DNA of 64,000 bases from Xanthobacter dioxanivorans (GCF_016807805.1 NZ_CP063362.1:4444501-4508500), one strand, 5' to 3'. Positions 18,909 through 30,800 are shown, counted from the first letter of the stretch. The notes: generated by a model from the letters alone, not told the origin. Program-made: numbers and translations.

Positions 18909-19619
18909 ATGCTGACGCGCAAGCAATATGACCTGCTTCGCTTCATCCACGAGCGGTTGAAGGAAACCGGCGTGCCCCCCTCCTTCGACGAGATGAAGGA
19001 GGCGCTGGACCTGAGGTCGAAGTCGGGCATTCACCGTCTCATCACGGCGTTGGAAGAGCGCGGCTTCATCCGGCGCCTGCCCAACCGCGCCCGGGCGCTG
19101 GAAGTGGTGCGCCTGCCGGACAGCGTGGCTCCGGGCCTCGCTGCGGCCCACAGCGGCGGGCGCGGCTTTTCCCCATCTGTCATTGAGGGCAGCCTCGGCA
19201 AGGTGCGCCCCGCCTCCGGCGACGACGAAACGGCGCCCACGGTATCGGTGCCGGTCATGGGCCGTATCGCCGCCGGCACGCCCATCTCCGCCATTCAGAC
19301 CCGCAGCCACACCCTCAACATTCCCCCCGAGATGCTGGGCAGCGGCGAGCACTTCGCCCTGGAAGTGCGCGGCGACAGCATGATCGAGGCCGGCATCCTC
19401 GACGGCGACACGGTCCTCATCCGCAAGTGCGAGACCGCGGAAACTGGCGACATCATCGTGGCGCTGGTGGACGATGAGGAAGCCACCCTCAAGCGCCTGC
19501 GCAAGAAGGGGGCCTCCATCGCGCTGGAAGCCGCCAACCCGGCCTACGAGACCCGTATCTTCGGTCCCGACCGCGTGCGCATCCAGGGCCGCCTCATCGG
19601 CCTGATGCGGCGCTACTGA
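18909..19619 (+). CDS. lexA: LexA repressor / SOS regulator
   Basis: LexA represses the SOS regulon and cleaves itself when RecA is activated. The 236-residue protein has an N-terminal winged helix ([40 protein letters not shown]), a cleavage site Ala-Gly in [12 protein letters not shown], the catalytic Ser in [15 protein letters not shown] and the catalytic Lys in [10 protein letters not shown]. The linker is long, as in other alphaproteobacterial LexA proteins. The SOS box at 18801 lies in its promoter region. Confidence 0.96.
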   Translation: MLTRKQYDLLRFIHERLKETGVPPSFDEMKEALDLRSKSGIHRLITALEERGFIRRLPNRARALEVVRLPDSVAPGLAAAHSGGRGFSPSVIEGSLGKVRPASGDDETAPTVSVPVMGRIAAGTPISAIQTRSHTLNIPPEMLGSGEHFALEVRGDSMIEAGILDGDTVLIRKCETAETGDIIVALVDDEEATLKRLRKKGASIALEAANPAYETRIFGPDRVRIQGRLIGLMRRY

Positions 19620-19654
19620 CGCTCCGGCGCCTTTGCGTTCTTCTCCCCCGCGGA

Positions 19655-19740
19655 GAGGAATGGGGTGAGGGGCGGCGACGGTCGCCATGCTCAACGGGGC
19701 CGGTTCCTTCGGGAATGCAGCTCCTCACCCCGACCCTTCT
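19655..19740. repeat. REP-like imperfect inverted repeat downstream of lexA
   Basis: GGGGTGAGG at 19662-19670 is matched by its exact complement CCTCACCCC at 19723-19731, and flanking purine-rich/pyrimidine-rich blocks extend the similarity imperfectly. The remaining sequence between the lexA stop and 19892 shows no gene. The arrangement resembles dispersed CTCACCCCGACCCT-type intergenic repeats common in GC-rich alphaproteobacteria. A role as bidirectional terminator between lexA and comEC is possible. Confidence 0.5.
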
Positions 19741-19892
19741 CTTCAACAGTCAGCGTCCGGGCCTCGCCCTGCGCGGCGGCGCACATCCCTGCGTGGGCGC
19801 AGGCGCGTCATTCCGTCACGAAATGCCCTCCTTGGTCGTGGGGGCGAACGTGAGGTGCGGAAATGAGGAGGTCGCCGAAAGGCCGCGGACGC

Positions 19893-20081
19893 TCACGGGG
19901 ATGCCGCGTCGGCTTCGGCATCCTCGGCAGTGCCGACGCTCACCTCGGCCGGCGCCGGCGGCAGGCGTGGCATCCAGGGGCGCTGGACATGGGGGCGGCG
20001 CGTCGGCTCCTCACGCCAGATGCCGTCCTTCAGGAAGTAGGCGAGCGTGCCGGTGCGGGCCAGCGTGGCTGGCGTGATCAC
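19893..20081 (-). pseudogene. comEC: Displaced C-terminal end of ComEC (frameshifted from the main ORF)
   Basis: This 62-codon frame ([20 protein letters not shown], then RREP-type tail HVQRPW) matches how I remember rhizobial ComEC proteins ending. The main frame stops four bases into it, just past a run of six Gs at 20101-20106. Adding one G there turns the main frame into [13 protein letters not shown] and joins it to this segment without a stop. It is therefore the authentic C-terminus cut off by a one-base loss, not a separate gene. Confidence 0.8.
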
Positions 20082-22165
20082 CTTGGCGGGGCAATCGGCA
20101 GGGGGGCGTCGCGGGTGACGACGATGCGCGATTCAAGGCAGTCCGCCTCCAGGCTTTCCGCCCGGCGCGAGACGGCGATGGTGCCGCCGTCCGGCAGCGG
20201 CGCCGTGCAGCCGAAGGCGTCGCAGGAGAAGGCGGAGGCGAGGGTCTTGTCCGCCGCTGTCCGCCTGTCGCCCTCACGCGTCATCCATTGCTCCACGATG
20301 AGCTTCTGGCCGCGCGCGCCGATCACCGAAAGGCGACCGTCGGCGCCGCGCACGGCCACCGCCTGCGCATCCGGGGCGATGAGCATGTCCGGTCGTGGCG
20401 GCGGCCCCGCCAGTGCGAGGGCAAGGCCGAGGGGGACGATGGCCACCGCCGTCAGGACCCCACGCAGCAGGCAGAGGGCGAGCAAAGCGAGGCTGAGCAG
20501 GCAGAGCGTCGCCGGGCCCACCGCATCGAGGCGCACGTCCGCGCCCGGCAAGGCGGCGATGCGGTCGGACACCGCGACCATGATCTCGATGCCCCACCCC
20601 ATCACCGGCCAGGCGAGATGGTCCCATCCGAAGGGCATCAACAGCACGCCGAGGAGGCCGAACGGCATCACCAGGAACGACACCGCCGGCATGGCCGCCA
20701 GATTGGCGAGGAGGCCATAGGGGGCCACCCGCTGGAAATGGAAGACCCCGTAGGGCGCCGTGGCGAGGCCCGCGACCAGGGAGGTGAGCGCGGTTCCGCC
20801 CACCAGCACCACGATCCATACCAGCACCTGTCCGGCCCAGCCGTCCGGCCGCGGCACGGCGCGCAGGGGCCGCAGGCGCTCATAGGCGGCCACCAGCGCC
20901 AAGGTGGCGGCGAACGACATCTGGGTGCCGGGATCGAGCACCGCCTCGGGGGTGAGGGCCAGCACCACCACCGCCGCCACCCCCACCGTGCGCAACGTGA
21001 GTGCGGGTCGCCCGGCCAGCACGCCGGACAGCACCAGCGCGGTCATCACGAAGGAACGCTGCGCCGGCACGTCGTTCCCCGAAAGCACGAGATAGGCGGC
21101 ACTGCCCGCCAGGGCCACCACGGCGGCGAGGGACTTGATGGGAAAGCCCAGCGCCAGCGCCGGCACCATGGCGAGCGCGGCGCGCACGAGCGCAAACAGC
21201 GTGCCGGCCACCAGGGCCATGTGCAGGCCGGAGATGGACAGGATGTGGGTGAGGCCCGACACCCGCATGCTCTCCTCCACGGACGGCGGGATGGCGGAGC
21301 GATCACCCGCCACAAGCGCCACGGCGATCTCCGCCGGGGTCCCGGAAAGGGAAGCGCGGATGTGCCGGGCGAGGCCGTCGCGCGCCGCGTCCACGCCCAT
21401 GGCGACGCGCACGGAAAGGGGGGGATCCGCCGCCGGCGCCGGTTTCGGCCGGCCGAGGCCGTAGCCGACCCCGCCGATGCCCCGGAACCACGGCGCCCGG
21501 CCGAAATCGTGCGCGCCCGGCATGGCCGCGCCGAGGGGCGGCAGGAGTTGCGCCAGCTGCGTCACATGGGTGCCCACCGCCGGAGCATAGCCTCGCCGCA
21601 AGGACAGGCGCACCAATTCGGGGACCGGATCGAGTCCGCGCACCGGCCCGGGGTCCAGCCGCAGCAGGATGCGGTCGCCGGTGGTGCGGTGCTCCACCCG
21701 CTCCACGAAACCGGAAAGTCGCACCGGCCCCTTGGGCGGGATTTCCACCGTGGCGTGGCCCATCAGGGCCGTGCGCAGGGCCCCCGTGGCGAAGCCTGCC
21801 GTTACCACGGCGGCGCCGACCAGCGCCGCGAACGCCACGGGCCGCGCGCGCGCCAGCACGGCGGACACCGCGAGCACCAGGGCGAGCCCGAGGGCCACGG
21901 CGAGCGAGGGTTCCTGGGCCGCGCCGAAATAGGCAAGGATGCCCAGTGCATAGGCGACGGGGAGCCAGAGGATCAGCCGGCCCGAGTTTGCCTCGGCGGC
22001 GAGGTCGCGGACGCCCCGCGCCTGCAGAGCATCGAGCAGAGGAAGCAAGCCCAGCGGCGTTGCACGGCGCGTGGCCGGGCCGGCGGCGGCCCCGCCGAGA
22101 ATGGCGGAGCGGGCGCCGGCGCGCCTTGCTCCCCTTCCGCCAGTCCCGCCCTGCGTGCCGGTCAT
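20078..22165 (-). CDS. comEC: ComEC/Rec2-type DNA uptake channel (frameshifted close to 3' end)
   Basis: ComEC is the inner-membrane channel that carries single-stranded DNA in natural transformation. The 695-residue frame begins with a soluble stretch, several membrane helices, a DUF4131 region and then the Competence core ([20 protein letters not shown] near residue 300; [20 protein letters not shown] near residue 365) with multiple membrane helices. It lacks a fused C-terminal metallo-beta-lactamase domain, as alphaproteobacterial ComEC proteins often do. The true C-terminus continues in another frame (19893-20081). It is divergent from gltX. Confidence 0.9.
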   Translation of the reverse strand: MTGTQGGTGGRGARRAGARSAILGGAAAGPATRRATPLGLLPLLDALQARGVRDLAAEANSGRLILWLPVAYALGILAYFGAAQEPSLAVALGLALVLAVSAVLARARPVAFAALVGAAVVTAGFATGALRTALMGHATVEIPPKGPVRLSGFVERVEHRTTGDRILLRLDPGPVRGLDPVPELVRLSLRRGYAPAVGTHVTQLAQLLPPLGAAMPGAHDFGRAPWFRGIGGVGYGLGRPKPAPAADPPLSVRVAMGVDAARDGLARHIRASLSGTPAEIAVALVAGDRSAIPPSVEESMRVSGLTHILSISGLHMALVAGTLFALVRAALAMVPALALGFPIKSLAAVVALAGSAAYLVLSGNDVPAQRSFVMTALVLSGVLAGRPALTLRTVGVAAVVVLALTPEAVLDPGTQMSFAATLALVAAYERLRPLRAVPRPDGWAGQVLVWIVVLVGGTALTSLVAGLATAPYGVFHFQRVAPYGLLANLAAMPAVSFLVMPFGLLGVLLMPFGWDHLAWPVMGWGIEIMVAVSDRIAALPGADVRLDAVGPATLCLLSLALLALCLLRGVLTAVAIVPLGLALALAGPPPRPDMLIAPDAQAVAVRGADGRLSVIGARGQKLIVEQWMTREGDRRTAADKTLASAFSCDAFGCTAPLPDGGTIAVSRRAESLEADCLESRIVVTRDAPLPIAPPR

Positions 22166-22335
22166 CCGCGCCCTTTCGGCCGCCCGTGTTTCTTGTGTCC
22201 CGCGCCTATGCTACACGGGCGCCTCTCGCGCGCCATGTGGCGGTGCCGACGGTGCCGCCGGACGCCGCTGCCCGCCCGCCCGTCCGCTGCCTGCGGATCG
22301 AGCCTCGCCGAGTCCCGCAAGTCCGAGTTCGCCCC

Positions 22336-23781
22336 ATGTCCGAGTTGCCGATGTCGCAGATCGTCACCCGCTTCGCCCCGTCCCCCACCGGCTTCCTGCA
22401 CATCGGCGGGGCGCGGACGGCCTTGTTCAACTGGCTTTTTGCCCGGCACACGGGCGGAAAGATGCTGTTGCGCATCGAGGATACCGACCGCCAGCGCTCG
22501 ACGAAGGAGGCCATCGCCGCCATCATCGACGGGCTCAGCTGGATGGGCATCACCTGGGACGGCGACCCGATCTACCAGTTCGCGCGGGCGGACCGGCACC
22601 GCGCCGCGGTGGAGGAGATGCTGGCGAAGGGCAACGCCTATCCCTGCTACGCGACCCCGCAGGAGCTGGAGGAGATGCGCGAGCTCGCCCGCAAGGAGGG
22701 GCGCCCGCCCCGCTACGACGGCCGCTGGCGCGACCGCGACCCCTCCGAGGCGCCGAAGGACCGCCTGCCCGCCATCCGCCTGAGGGCACCGCAGGCGGGC
22801 GAGACCGTCATCGAGGACATGGTGCAGGGCACCGTCACCTTCCCCAATAAGGATCTCGACGATCTGGTGCTGCTGCGCTCGGACGGCACGCCCACCTACA
22901 TGCTCGCCGTGGTGGTGGATGATCATGACATGGGTGTCACCCATGTCATCCGCGGCGACGATCACCTCACCAACGCCGCCCGGCAGACCCAGATCTACCG
23001 TGCCCTGGGCTGGGAGGTGCCGCACATGGCCCACATCCCCCTCATCCACGGGCCGGACGGCGCCAAGCTGTCCAAGCGGCACGGTGCGCTCGGCGTGGAT
23101 GCCTATCGCGACATGGGCTACCTGCCGGCGGCGCTGCGCAATTACCTCGTCCGCCTCGGCTGGAGCCACGGCGATCAGGAACTCTTCTCCACCGAGGAGA
23201 TGGTCCGCTATTTCGACCTCGACCGGGTCGGCCGCTCGGCCGCGCGCTTCGATTTTCAGAAGCTCGAGAATCTCAACGGCCAGTACATGCGCGCCGCGGG
23301 CGATGCGGAGCTGCTCGACGCCGTGGACGCCCTCGTGCCGCACCTGCCGGATGCCGCGCACCGGCTCGCCCGCATGACGCCCACGCACCGGGCCCAGCTC
23401 GCCGCGGCCATGCCGGGGCTGAAGGAGCGGGCCAAGACGGTGGTGGAACTGCTCGACAACGCGGAGTTCATCTTCGTCGAGCGCCCGATCCCCCTCGACG
23501 AGAAGGCGGCCACCCTCCTCACCGCCGAGGGGCGCGCCCATCTCGGGCGCCTCGTGCCGCTGCTGGAGGCTGCGGACTGGACGGCGCAGGCCACGGAGTC
23601 CGTGGTGCGCGGCTATGCCGAGACGCAGGGCGTGAAGCTCGGCGCGGTGGCGCAGCCCTTGCGTGCCGCCCTCACCGGCAAGGCCACCTCCCCGCCCATC
23701 TTCGACGTGCTGACGGTGCTGGGCCGCGAGGAGAGCCTCGGCCGCCTGAAGGACCAGGCAAAAAGGGAACTGGCAGAGTGA
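22336..23781 (+). CDS. gltX: Glutamyl-tRNA synthetase
   Basis: This class I synthetase charges tRNA-Glu and, in organisms lacking GlnRS, often tRNA-Gln too. The 481-residue chain begins with [20 protein letters not shown] (HIGH variant) and carries the KMSKS-type loop [14 protein letters not shown] near residue 240. I placed the start at ATG 22336 ([10 protein letters not shown]); a second ATG at 22351 is also possible. A TusA-like gene overlaps its stop. Confidence 0.96.
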   Translation: MSELPMSQIVTRFAPSPTGFLHIGGARTALFNWLFARHTGGKMLLRIEDTDRQRSTKEAIAAIIDGLSWMGITWDGDPIYQFARADRHRAAVEEMLAKGNAYPCYATPQELEEMRELARKEGRPPRYDGRWRDRDPSEAPKDRLPAIRLRAPQAGETVIEDMVQGTVTFPNKDLDDLVLLRSDGTPTYMLAVVVDDHDMGVTHVIRGDDHLTNAARQTQIYRALGWEVPHMAHIPLIHGPDGAKLSKRHGALGVDAYRDMGYLPAALRNYLVRLGWSHGDQELFSTEEMVRYFDLDRVGRSAARFDFQKLENLNGQYMRAAGDAELLDAVDALVPHLPDAAHRLARMTPTHRAQLAAAMPGLKERAKTVVELLDNAEFIFVERPIPLDEKAATLLTAEGRAHLGRLVPLLEAADWTAQATESVVRGYAETQGVKLGAVAQPLRAALTGKATSPPIFDVLTVLGREESLGRLKDQAKRELAE

Positions 23782-24020
23782 AGGCGGCCGCACCGGCCAC
23801 CGTGGAGCTGGACCTGCGGGGGCTCAAGTGCCCCCTCCCCGCTTTGCGCACCCGAAAGGCGCTGGCCACCGTCGCGACCGGCACCCGGCTCATCGTCACC
23901 TGCACCGATCCTATGGCGGCGATCGACATTCCCCACGTGGCGCAGGAGACGGGAGCCGCCCTGGAAGAGCGCACAGTCGAGCAGGGCCGCCTCACCTTCG
24001 TGCTGCGCAAGGGCAAGTGA
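23778..24020 (+). CDS. TusA-like sulfurtransferase domain protein
   Basis: This 80-residue protein has the TusA fold signature [19 protein letters not shown] with the CPxP active-site cysteine at about residue 18. It also has [20 protein letters not shown]. Members relay sulfur as persulfide for tRNA thiolation, molybdenum cofactor work or sulfur oxidation. The start is GTG at 23778, overlapping the gltX stop (GTGA), so translation is coupled to gltX. Coupling to a tRNA-charging gene would fit tRNA thiolation, but that is inference. Confidence 0.88.
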   Translation: MKAAAPATVELDLRGLKCPLPALRTRKALATVATGTRLIVTCTDPMAAIDIPHVAQETGAALEERTVEQGRLTFVLRKGK

Positions 24021-24052
24021 CGCTCGACTGACAGCTCGACGGGGGAGGCGCC

Positions 24053-25219
24053 TCAGAGAGTCAGCGGCAGCGCCCGCTCCACGAGGCGCACCCAATAGGA
24101 TGTGCCGTAGGGAATGGCGGTGTCGGCAAAGTCGTACTGCGGATGATGCAGCCCGGCCGAGGGACCGTTGCCCACGAAGATGTACGCGCCCGGCTTCTGC
24201 TCCAGCATGTAGGCGAAGTCCTCGGCGGCCATGAGCGGGGGGGCGGCGGCGTCCACGTCCGCGGCCCCTGCCACCTCGGCCGCCACCTCGGCGGCGAAGG
24301 CGGTCTGCGCCGCATGGTTGCGGGTGACGGGATAGCCTTCCTCGAACGTGACCTTCGCCGTCGCGCCATAGGCGGTGGCCACGCCTTCCGCCACCGCCGT
24401 AATGCGCTGGCGCAGCTGCAGGCGAACATTCTGGTCGAGCGTGCGCGCCGTGCCGGCCAGCTTGGCGGTGGGCGGCAGCACGTTGTCCGCCTCGCCCGCG
24501 TGGAACATGCAGATGGAGATGACAGCCGCCTCCAGCGGATCCACGTTGCGAGCCACCACCTGCTGAAGTGCGGTGACGATGGCGGAGCCCACCAGCACCA
24601 CGTCCACCCCCTGATTGGGACGCGCCGCATGAGCGCCCCGTCCCTCGATCTCGATCTCGATATGGTCGGCCGAGGCCATGATGCCGCCGACGCGCATGGC
24701 GAAGCGGCCCACGTCCAGCCCCGGCAGGTTGTGCATCCCGTAGACCTCGTCCACCGGGAAGCGGGCAAAGAGCCCCTCGTCGATCATGGCGCGCGCGCCT
24801 GCCCCACCCTCCTCCGCCGGCTGGAAGATGAGCACGGCGGTGCCCGAGAAGGCGCGGGTTTCCGCCAGGTGCTGGGCGGCGCCGAGCAGCATCGCCGTGT
24901 GTCCGTCATGACCGCAGGCGTGCATCTTGCCGGGAGTTTCGGAAGCGTAAGGCGCGCCGCTGCGCTCCAGGATGGGCAGCGCATCCATGTCGGCCCGCAG
25001 GCCGATCATCCGTCCTGCGCCGCGCCCGTGCACGATGCCCACCACGCCGGTGCCGCCGAGACCCGTCACCACCTCGTCGCAGCCGAAGGCCCGCAGCTTC
25101 TCCGCGACCACGTGGCTGGTGCGCGGCAGATCGTACATGAGCTCGGGGTGGCGATGGAGATCCTGCCGCCAGGCCGCGATCTGTTCGGCGCGGGCGGCGA
25201 TGTGGTTGTTGACGGGCAT
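24053..25219 (-). CDS. M20 family amidohydrolase (hippurate hydrolase/IAA-amino acid hydrolase type)
   Basis: This 388-residue cytoplasmic metallohydrolase cleaves N-acyl amino acids or related amides. Metal ligands appear in HACGHDGHTAMLLGA (about residue 100), EGGAGARAMIDEGL, GMHNLPGLDVG and the C-terminal AAEDFAYMLE. The dimerisation lid lies between about residues 185 and 300. The start at 25219 (MPVNNHIAARAEQIAAWRQD) matches the family N-terminus; the longer frame adds only low-complexity sequence. The exact substrate is unknown. It is convergent with tusA, 32 bases apart. Confidence 0.93.
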   Translation of the reverse strand: MPVNNHIAARAEQIAAWRQDLHRHPELMYDLPRTSHVVAEKLRAFGCDEVVTGLGGTGVVGIVHGRGAGRMIGLRADMDALPILERSGAPYASETPGKMHACGHDGHTAMLLGAAQHLAETRAFSGTAVLIFQPAEEGGAGARAMIDEGLFARFPVDEVYGMHNLPGLDVGRFAMRVGGIMASADHIEIEIEGRGAHAARPNQGVDVVLVGSAIVTALQQVVARNVDPLEAAVISICMFHAGEADNVLPPTAKLAGTARTLDQNVRLQLRQRITAVAEGVATAYGATAKVTFEEGYPVTRNHAAQTAFAAEVAAEVAGAADVDAAAPPLMAAEDFAYMLEQKPGAYIFVGNGPSAGLHHPQYDFADTAIPYGTSYWVRLVERALPLTL

Positions 25220-25370
25220 GGCAATTCCGAAAGCTTGCAAAGACCCATGGTGCGGAACGCGGGCGAGCGGGTCAATGGCTCTTCGCGGTGCACCACGCAG
25301 GCGAAGTGGCCCCGCCCTGCCCCGCCGGCCTTGACCCTGCCGCCTTGACCGCCTAACCACTGCCCTGAGT

Positions 25371-25446
25371 GAGCCCGTAGCTCAGCCGGTAGAGCACGTG
25401 ACTTTTAATCATGGGGTCTCGGGTTCGAATCCCGACGGGCTCACCA
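25371..25446 (+). tRNA. tRNA-Lys (anticodon TTT)
   Basis: A 76-base cloverleaf with encoded CCA. The acceptor stem GAGCCCG pairs with CGGGCTC, the D-arm is GCTC-AGCCGGTA-GAGC, the anticodon stem CGTGA/TCATG encloses loop CTTTTAA giving anticodon TTT, and the T-arm is TCGGG-TTCGAAT-CCCGA. It marks the left limit of a stretch rich in accessory-looking genes. No integrase gene and no obvious repeat of its 3' end were seen downstream. Confidence 0.97.
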
Positions 25447-25676
25447 GAAAATCAAAAATTTGAATCGGATCGCGACGCCTCTGTGGCGTGCTCGATAGCC
25501 ACGCTGGAACCGCTGCGGTGGCCTTGGGCCCCGATCGGCCCAGGGCGTCGCCGTCAAATGGCCGGTGTAATGCGCGAAATCGCGAATCGAATGGGTGTCG
25601 CCGCCGTGGCGCGCGTGAACCGGGTGCTCTCGCGCCTCACGGCCCTGATGCCCCCCGTCACCGGGGCGCCGATGCA

Positions 25677-27785
25677 TCACCTGGCCGAGGCGCTCCCCGG
25701 TCCCAGCGCGTCGACCAGCGGCTGAAGGGCCGGGCCGTAGCGGCGCCAGCGCCCCACGGAGGTGGCATAGAGCGGCTCGCGCACCTGCGTGATGCTGGCG
25801 GTGCGGATCGGACGGTCGGTCTCGTGAAAACGCAGGCAGGCCGGGTCCCATTCCTCGCCGCATCGCTGGATGAGGCGCCGCGCCGCGCTCTCGATGTCGC
25901 GGACCACCTCCTCGTACTGCACGTCGAGGATCGCGCCGGCAGGGAGCACGTGCTGCCAGTGCTCCATCAGCTGCGCATATTTCCCGTAGTAGCGCGCCAG
26001 CTCGCCGAAGTCGTAGCTGTAGTGGATGTCGTCCCGGAACAGCTTGGAGAAGCAGGAGATGCAGGTGTCCACCGGATCCCGTCGGCAATGGATGATGGTG
26101 GCATGCGGAAACAGGATGTGGATCAGGCCCACATAGAAGAAATTGTTGAGCATCTTGTCGATCACCACGCGCCTTCCCGGCGCGAGGCGCGGCATTGAGG
26201 CGCCGTAGGTGGCGATGATGTCGCGCATCTGATCCGGCTCCATCAGATGCATGAGCTCGGGGTAATGAACCATGCCGCCGAAGTCCTGGTCGATCCTGCC
26301 GACCGCACGGTGCAAATGGTCCATCTCGCCCCCGCCCTGGATCCGGGCGTGGCTGGCGAGGATCTGCTCCACCAGCGTGCTGCCCGAGCGCGGCATGCCG
26401 ACGATGAAGATGGGCCGGGCCTGCGGGTCGCCGCGCCCGGATCGTTCCGCGAGAAAGGCACGGGTGAAGATGGTGCGCACGCGGTCGAAGATCGCGTGCG
26501 TGGCGGCCTCGTCATAGGTCAGGAGCGCCCGCTTGAGGCGGGCGCCGCTCATGAACTGGGCCAGCGCGTCCGCGTGCCGCCCGGCATCGTCATAGGCCTT
26601 GCCGAGGGCGAAGTGCAGGGGAATGCGCGCTTCCTCCCCAGCCTCCCCGGCGACGGCATCCTCGAGCGCGCCGATGCAGGGGTCGTCCCGCGTCACCTTC
26701 CGCGCCGAGACAAGGTTGATGAGGCTGTTCAGCGAGCCGGGATCGAGCCGCAGGGCCTGCTCGAACTGCGCCCTTGCCCCGCGCAGGTCGCCGCTCTCCA
26801 TCAGCAGCAGTCCGAGGATGTTGAGGGCATCAAGATGGTCGGGGTCGATGTCGAGCGCACGCCGGGCGATGGCGATGGCGTCTTCGACGCGCTCCAGCTC
26901 GCGCAGGATCCGGGCGAGGATGGTCAGTGTCGGCACATGGTCCGGATTGGCGCGCAGCGCCCGCTGGCAGGCGGAGCGCGCGCCCTCCGCCTTACGCTCC
27001 TGCAGGAGGCCCTGCGCCAGGTAGAAGGCCGGCTCGGGGCGATCGGGCGCGGCGGAGATGGCGAGCGCGAGGACCGCGAACGCCTCCTCGCTGCGCTGCT
27101 GGTCGAACAGGGACAAGGCGAGGGACGTGTAGGGCTCCACATAATCCCGCTTGAGCGCGATCGCCTGCTGGAAGGCGAGGTCCGCCTCCCGGAAGTTCTG
27201 CTGCTCCCGCAGCATGTTGCCGAGGTTGTTGTGGGCCTCGGCATAATGGGGCCGGCATGCGATCGCCGTCTTGAAGGCGGCGATGGCCTCGCCCGGCTGC
27301 TTGCCTGCCCTCAGCGCATTGCCAAGGTTGTTGTGGGCTTCGGCGAAGGCGGGCTTGAGCGCGATGGCCTTGCGGTAGAGGGCGATGGCCTCGTCCAGGT
27401 CGCCGCTTTCGAACAAGGCGATGCCGAGATTGTTGGCGCCCGGCGCGTAGGCCGGATCGCACGCCACCGCCGCCCGTCCGGCGGAGATGGCGCCGGCGAG
27501 ATCGCCGAGCTGCCGGCGCATCTCGCACAGGTTGCTGTGATAGGAGCTGCGGCCGGGGTCGAGGGCGACCGCCTGCTCCATGAAGGCCGCAGCCTCCGCC
27601 AGCCGCGCGGACTGGGCAAGGATCACGCTGACGAGATGCGCCGCCTCGGCCGACGCGCCTGTCTTCTCCAGCACCGCGCGGGCCAGCGCCTCCGCCGCCG
27701 GCCATTGCCCGGCGCGATAGAGGTCCCACGCCTGCACTAGGGCCTGGGCCGAGCCGAGCACGGGCCCCGGCCGCGCCGGACTCAT
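25677..27785 (-). CDS. TPR-repeat sulfotransferase
   Basis: The 702-residue cytoplasmic protein joins about ten tetratricopeptide repeats (residues 10-420, with the NNLGxAL pattern) to a C-terminal sulfotransferase domain. The PAPS 5'-phosphosulfate loop is FIVGMPRSGSTLVEQILASH near residue 462, and downstream FFYVGLIHILFPHATIIHCR and RDPVDTCISCFSK match the 3'-phosphate-binding segment. No signal peptide is present. GGAGGAAGG just before 27785 supports this start. It lies only 28 bases downstream of the autotransporter gene on the same strand, suggesting cotranscription. The acceptor (protein, lipid or glycan) is unknown. Confidence 0.9.
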   Translation of the reverse strand: MSPARPGPVLGSAQALVQAWDLYRAGQWPAAEALARAVLEKTGASAEAAHLVSVILAQSARLAEAAAFMEQAVALDPGRSSYHSNLCEMRRQLGDLAGAISAGRAAVACDPAYAPGANNLGIALFESGDLDEAIALYRKAIALKPAFAEAHNNLGNALRAGKQPGEAIAAFKTAIACRPHYAEAHNNLGNMLREQQNFREADLAFQQAIALKRDYVEPYTSLALSLFDQQRSEEAFAVLALAISAAPDRPEPAFYLAQGLLQERKAEGARSACQRALRANPDHVPTLTILARILRELERVEDAIAIARRALDIDPDHLDALNILGLLLMESGDLRGARAQFEQALRLDPGSLNSLINLVSARKVTRDDPCIGALEDAVAGEAGEEARIPLHFALGKAYDDAGRHADALAQFMSGARLKRALLTYDEAATHAIFDRVRTIFTRAFLAERSGRGDPQARPIFIVGMPRSGSTLVEQILASHARIQGGGEMDHLHRAVGRIDQDFGGMVHYPELMHLMEPDQMRDIIATYGASMPRLAPGRRVVIDKMLNNFFYVGLIHILFPHATIIHCRRDPVDTCISCFSKLFRDDIHYSYDFGELARYYGKYAQLMEHWQHVLPAGAILDVQYEEVVRDIESAARRLIQRCGEEWDPACLRFHETDRPIRTASITQVREPLYATSVGRWRRYGPALQPLVDALGPGSASAR

Positions 27786-27813
27786 TCCGCCTTCCTCCCC
27801 ATGGACCATCCCC

Positions 27814-30800
27814 TCAGAAGCGCAGCCTCAGCTGGGCGGAGGCGGTGCTGTTCGAATAGCCGTCGCCCCAGCTTCCCCGATATTCGAAGTAGCCGTCCAG
27901 ATTGCGGCTGAAGGCGAAGGACAGGCCGGCGGCGGCGAGCGCCTGGTCGCGCGGGCCGTTGCTGAGGATATCGAACGAAATGGTGCTGTCGGCGAGGAAG
28001 GCGGCGCCGAGGCTCGCGTCGGCGTCGAGATACTCATGCTGCCAGCCCGCCTCCAGCCGGGCGGTCAGGGGCACGCCGCCGGGCAGGCCGAGGGGCTGGA
28101 CGAGCCGGAACCCGAGCGTCGACTGCAGGGAGTTGGTGGTGTCCGCCGTCGCGGCGAGATTGAAGACGCCCGCGCCGCGCTCGACGAAGGCGTCGGTGGC
28201 CAGCGCCGCATAGGCGAGCCGCGCATAGGGCTCGAACCGGCTCGATGCGGCGAAGGCATAATCGTAGCCCACCTCCCCACCACCGCGCCGGCATTGCCGG
28301 CATAGGCGGAGCGGGCCGTGCGCACGGAACCGGCATAGGCGATGCTGCGGTTCAGGTCATAGGCTTGGTGACCATAGGTGCCGAACAGGTTGGCATAGAG
28401 CGGGCCCCATTGCCGCTCCACATAGAGCGAGCCGGTCCACTGGTCGATGGAGCCCGCGGCCGGCATGGTGAATGACAGGTCGGCGGTCTGGTAGCTGAAC
28501 ACGGCGCCGCCGCGCGCGTCGTCGCCAAAGGCGCGCTCCACGCCGCCGAGGACACCACCGCCGGAGCTGGACACCGTGCCGTCGCCGGTGGAAAGGCTAC
28601 CCCAGCTGCCGAACGGCCGCAGCCAGACCCCGGATGTGGGCGCTGCGCCCCCGCCGTCGCCAGGTGCGCCGGCCAGCCCGGCCCATGGGCTCGGGGCTTC
28701 GAGGCTCACCTGCCCCCCGGCATAGGAGAGCAGGGCGCTGCCGCCGCCGGGCGCGAGGGGCAGGTCGCGGGTGGCGGCGAGCTGCTGGCTGATCTGCCCG
28801 TTCAGCGTGCCGAACATGGCGCCGCCGGCGGATTTCGCCTGAGCCAGCGGCGCGCCCGACATCTGGTTGATGAGCGTCGCGACCTGGGCGTCGGTGCCGG
28901 AATAGAAGCTATCGATCACCGGGCTCAGCGGCGATGCGAGGGACAGGCGCGCATAGTTCAGGTCGATGCCGGCGGCAAGCGACCGGCCGCTGGCGTTCAA
29001 CCCCGCCAGGGAGGTGGTGGCGTTGCGCGTCAGGACCAGGCTCGCGCCGTCCGCGTCATAGATGACGCCGGCGGAAAGCAGGCGGTTGGGCGTCGTCACG
29101 TCGGTGAAGGCGCCGTCGATATCGGTCGAGCTCACGAGATCGTAGGTGGTGGTCCTCGATCTGAGGCCCGAGGCGCCCTGCACCGCGAGGGTGCCCGAAA
29201 GGCTCGCGCTGGTGGCGGAGATGGGCGCGGCGGTCCATTCGGGGGAGAGGTAGACACCAAGGGTGCCGCCGGGGGCCTGCATGTAGGAGGAGGCGGAGAT
29301 GGCGCTGTCGGCGGCGAGGAGCAAACTGCCGCCATTTGCCACGGTGAAGGTGCCGATGGCGACCGCCGAGCCGGTGAATGCCAGCGCCACCGGCGCCCCT
29401 CCCCGCCCACGGTCACCGAGGCGAGGCTTTCGAGCGTGCCGGAATAGGCGAAGCTGCTGGCGGTGCCGGCCAGGACGGCGAGGCTGCCGAGGCCGCCGCC
29501 GAAGACGTCACCGGCGAAGGTGCCGCCGCTCCAGACGATGGTGTCGACATGGTGGGACGACAGGACGATGTCGCCGATGACGCCGCCATCCTGGAGGAAG
29601 ACGCGTGTCGCCCCGCCCTCGCCGGCGAGGTCGATGGCCGTGGCGGAGCCCCCCGATGCGGTGGCCTTGATGGTGCCCGTATTGGTGAGCGTGCCGATGA
29701 CGCTGCCTCCGGCCACGCGGATGGCGGTTGCGCTCGCCGACTGCGTTCCGATGGCATTGGCGCTGATGAGGCCGCTGTTGACGATGCCGGATGCCACCGT
29801 CACCGGTCCATCGCCTGCGAGGGTGGCCGGCGCTCCGAGCGTGGCGAGAAGCGTGCTTTCGGCGGGGCTGAGCGTGCCGCCGGCGAGGCTCGTGCCGAGC
29901 GCCAGCGCCACCACGGTGACGTCGGTGCCGGAGGCGACGGCCGCCAGCGTGCCGCTATTGCTGATGGAGCCCCCCACGCTGCCCTGCGCGATCTGCAGAC
30001 CCGTGGCGACGGCGCGGGCGTCGGTGCTGCTCCCGGTCGCCGTGGCCTCGGCCGCCGCGCCGATGAAACCGGAATTCGAGATGCTGCCGCCGATGCCGCC
30101 CGTGGCGTCGATGGCGATGCCGTAGGCATAGGCCGATGCCTCGGCGGTGCCGGTGCCGCCGGCCCTCGCCGCAGCATTGGCCAAAGAGAGAATTCGCGCG
30201 CTGTTGGAGAAATCGCCGCCGATCCCGGCGCCACCCGCCGTCAGAAGTCCGATGGACGACGCGTTCGCGATCGCCGTCGTCGCCAGGGGCCCCGCCGCTC
30301 CGTCCGCGGTGACACGCGCCGTCGTCCCGACGCTGATGTCGCCGGAATTGGCGAGGGAACCGGAAATCCCCGCCGAGCCGGTGACCATGAGGCCGAGGCC
30401 CAGTGCGCTGCCGTTGCCGGCGGCGGTGGCCTCAGTGCTCCCGGCCCCCCCGGCGGAGGCCGTGACCGTGGTGGTGTTTTGTGCCGTCACCCGCACGGTG
30501 CCGCTATTGTCGAACCCGGACAGCCCGGCGGTGGCAAGAAGGACGCCGCCGCCGAAGACGATCCCGGTCGCGCCGGCATCCGCGCTCGCCTGTCCGGTCC
30601 CCCCGTGGCGGTGGCGGAGGCCGTGAAGTTTCCGAGGGCCGCCGCGGAGATGGCGCCGGTGTTGAGGAAGGAGCCGGTGACGGCGCCGGGCGCGGCGAGG
30701 ACGCCGAGCGCCAGCGACAGGCCGTCCGACACGGCCATCGCCTCCGCCTTGTCGGCGGTCGCCGTCGCGCGATCGGTGATCGACAGCGCCTGGCTGACGG

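Noticed and set aside
25447..25676. Possible attachment site or phage remnant after tRNA-Lys
   Set aside because: No integrase, no direct repeat of the tRNA end and no phage gene were seen.
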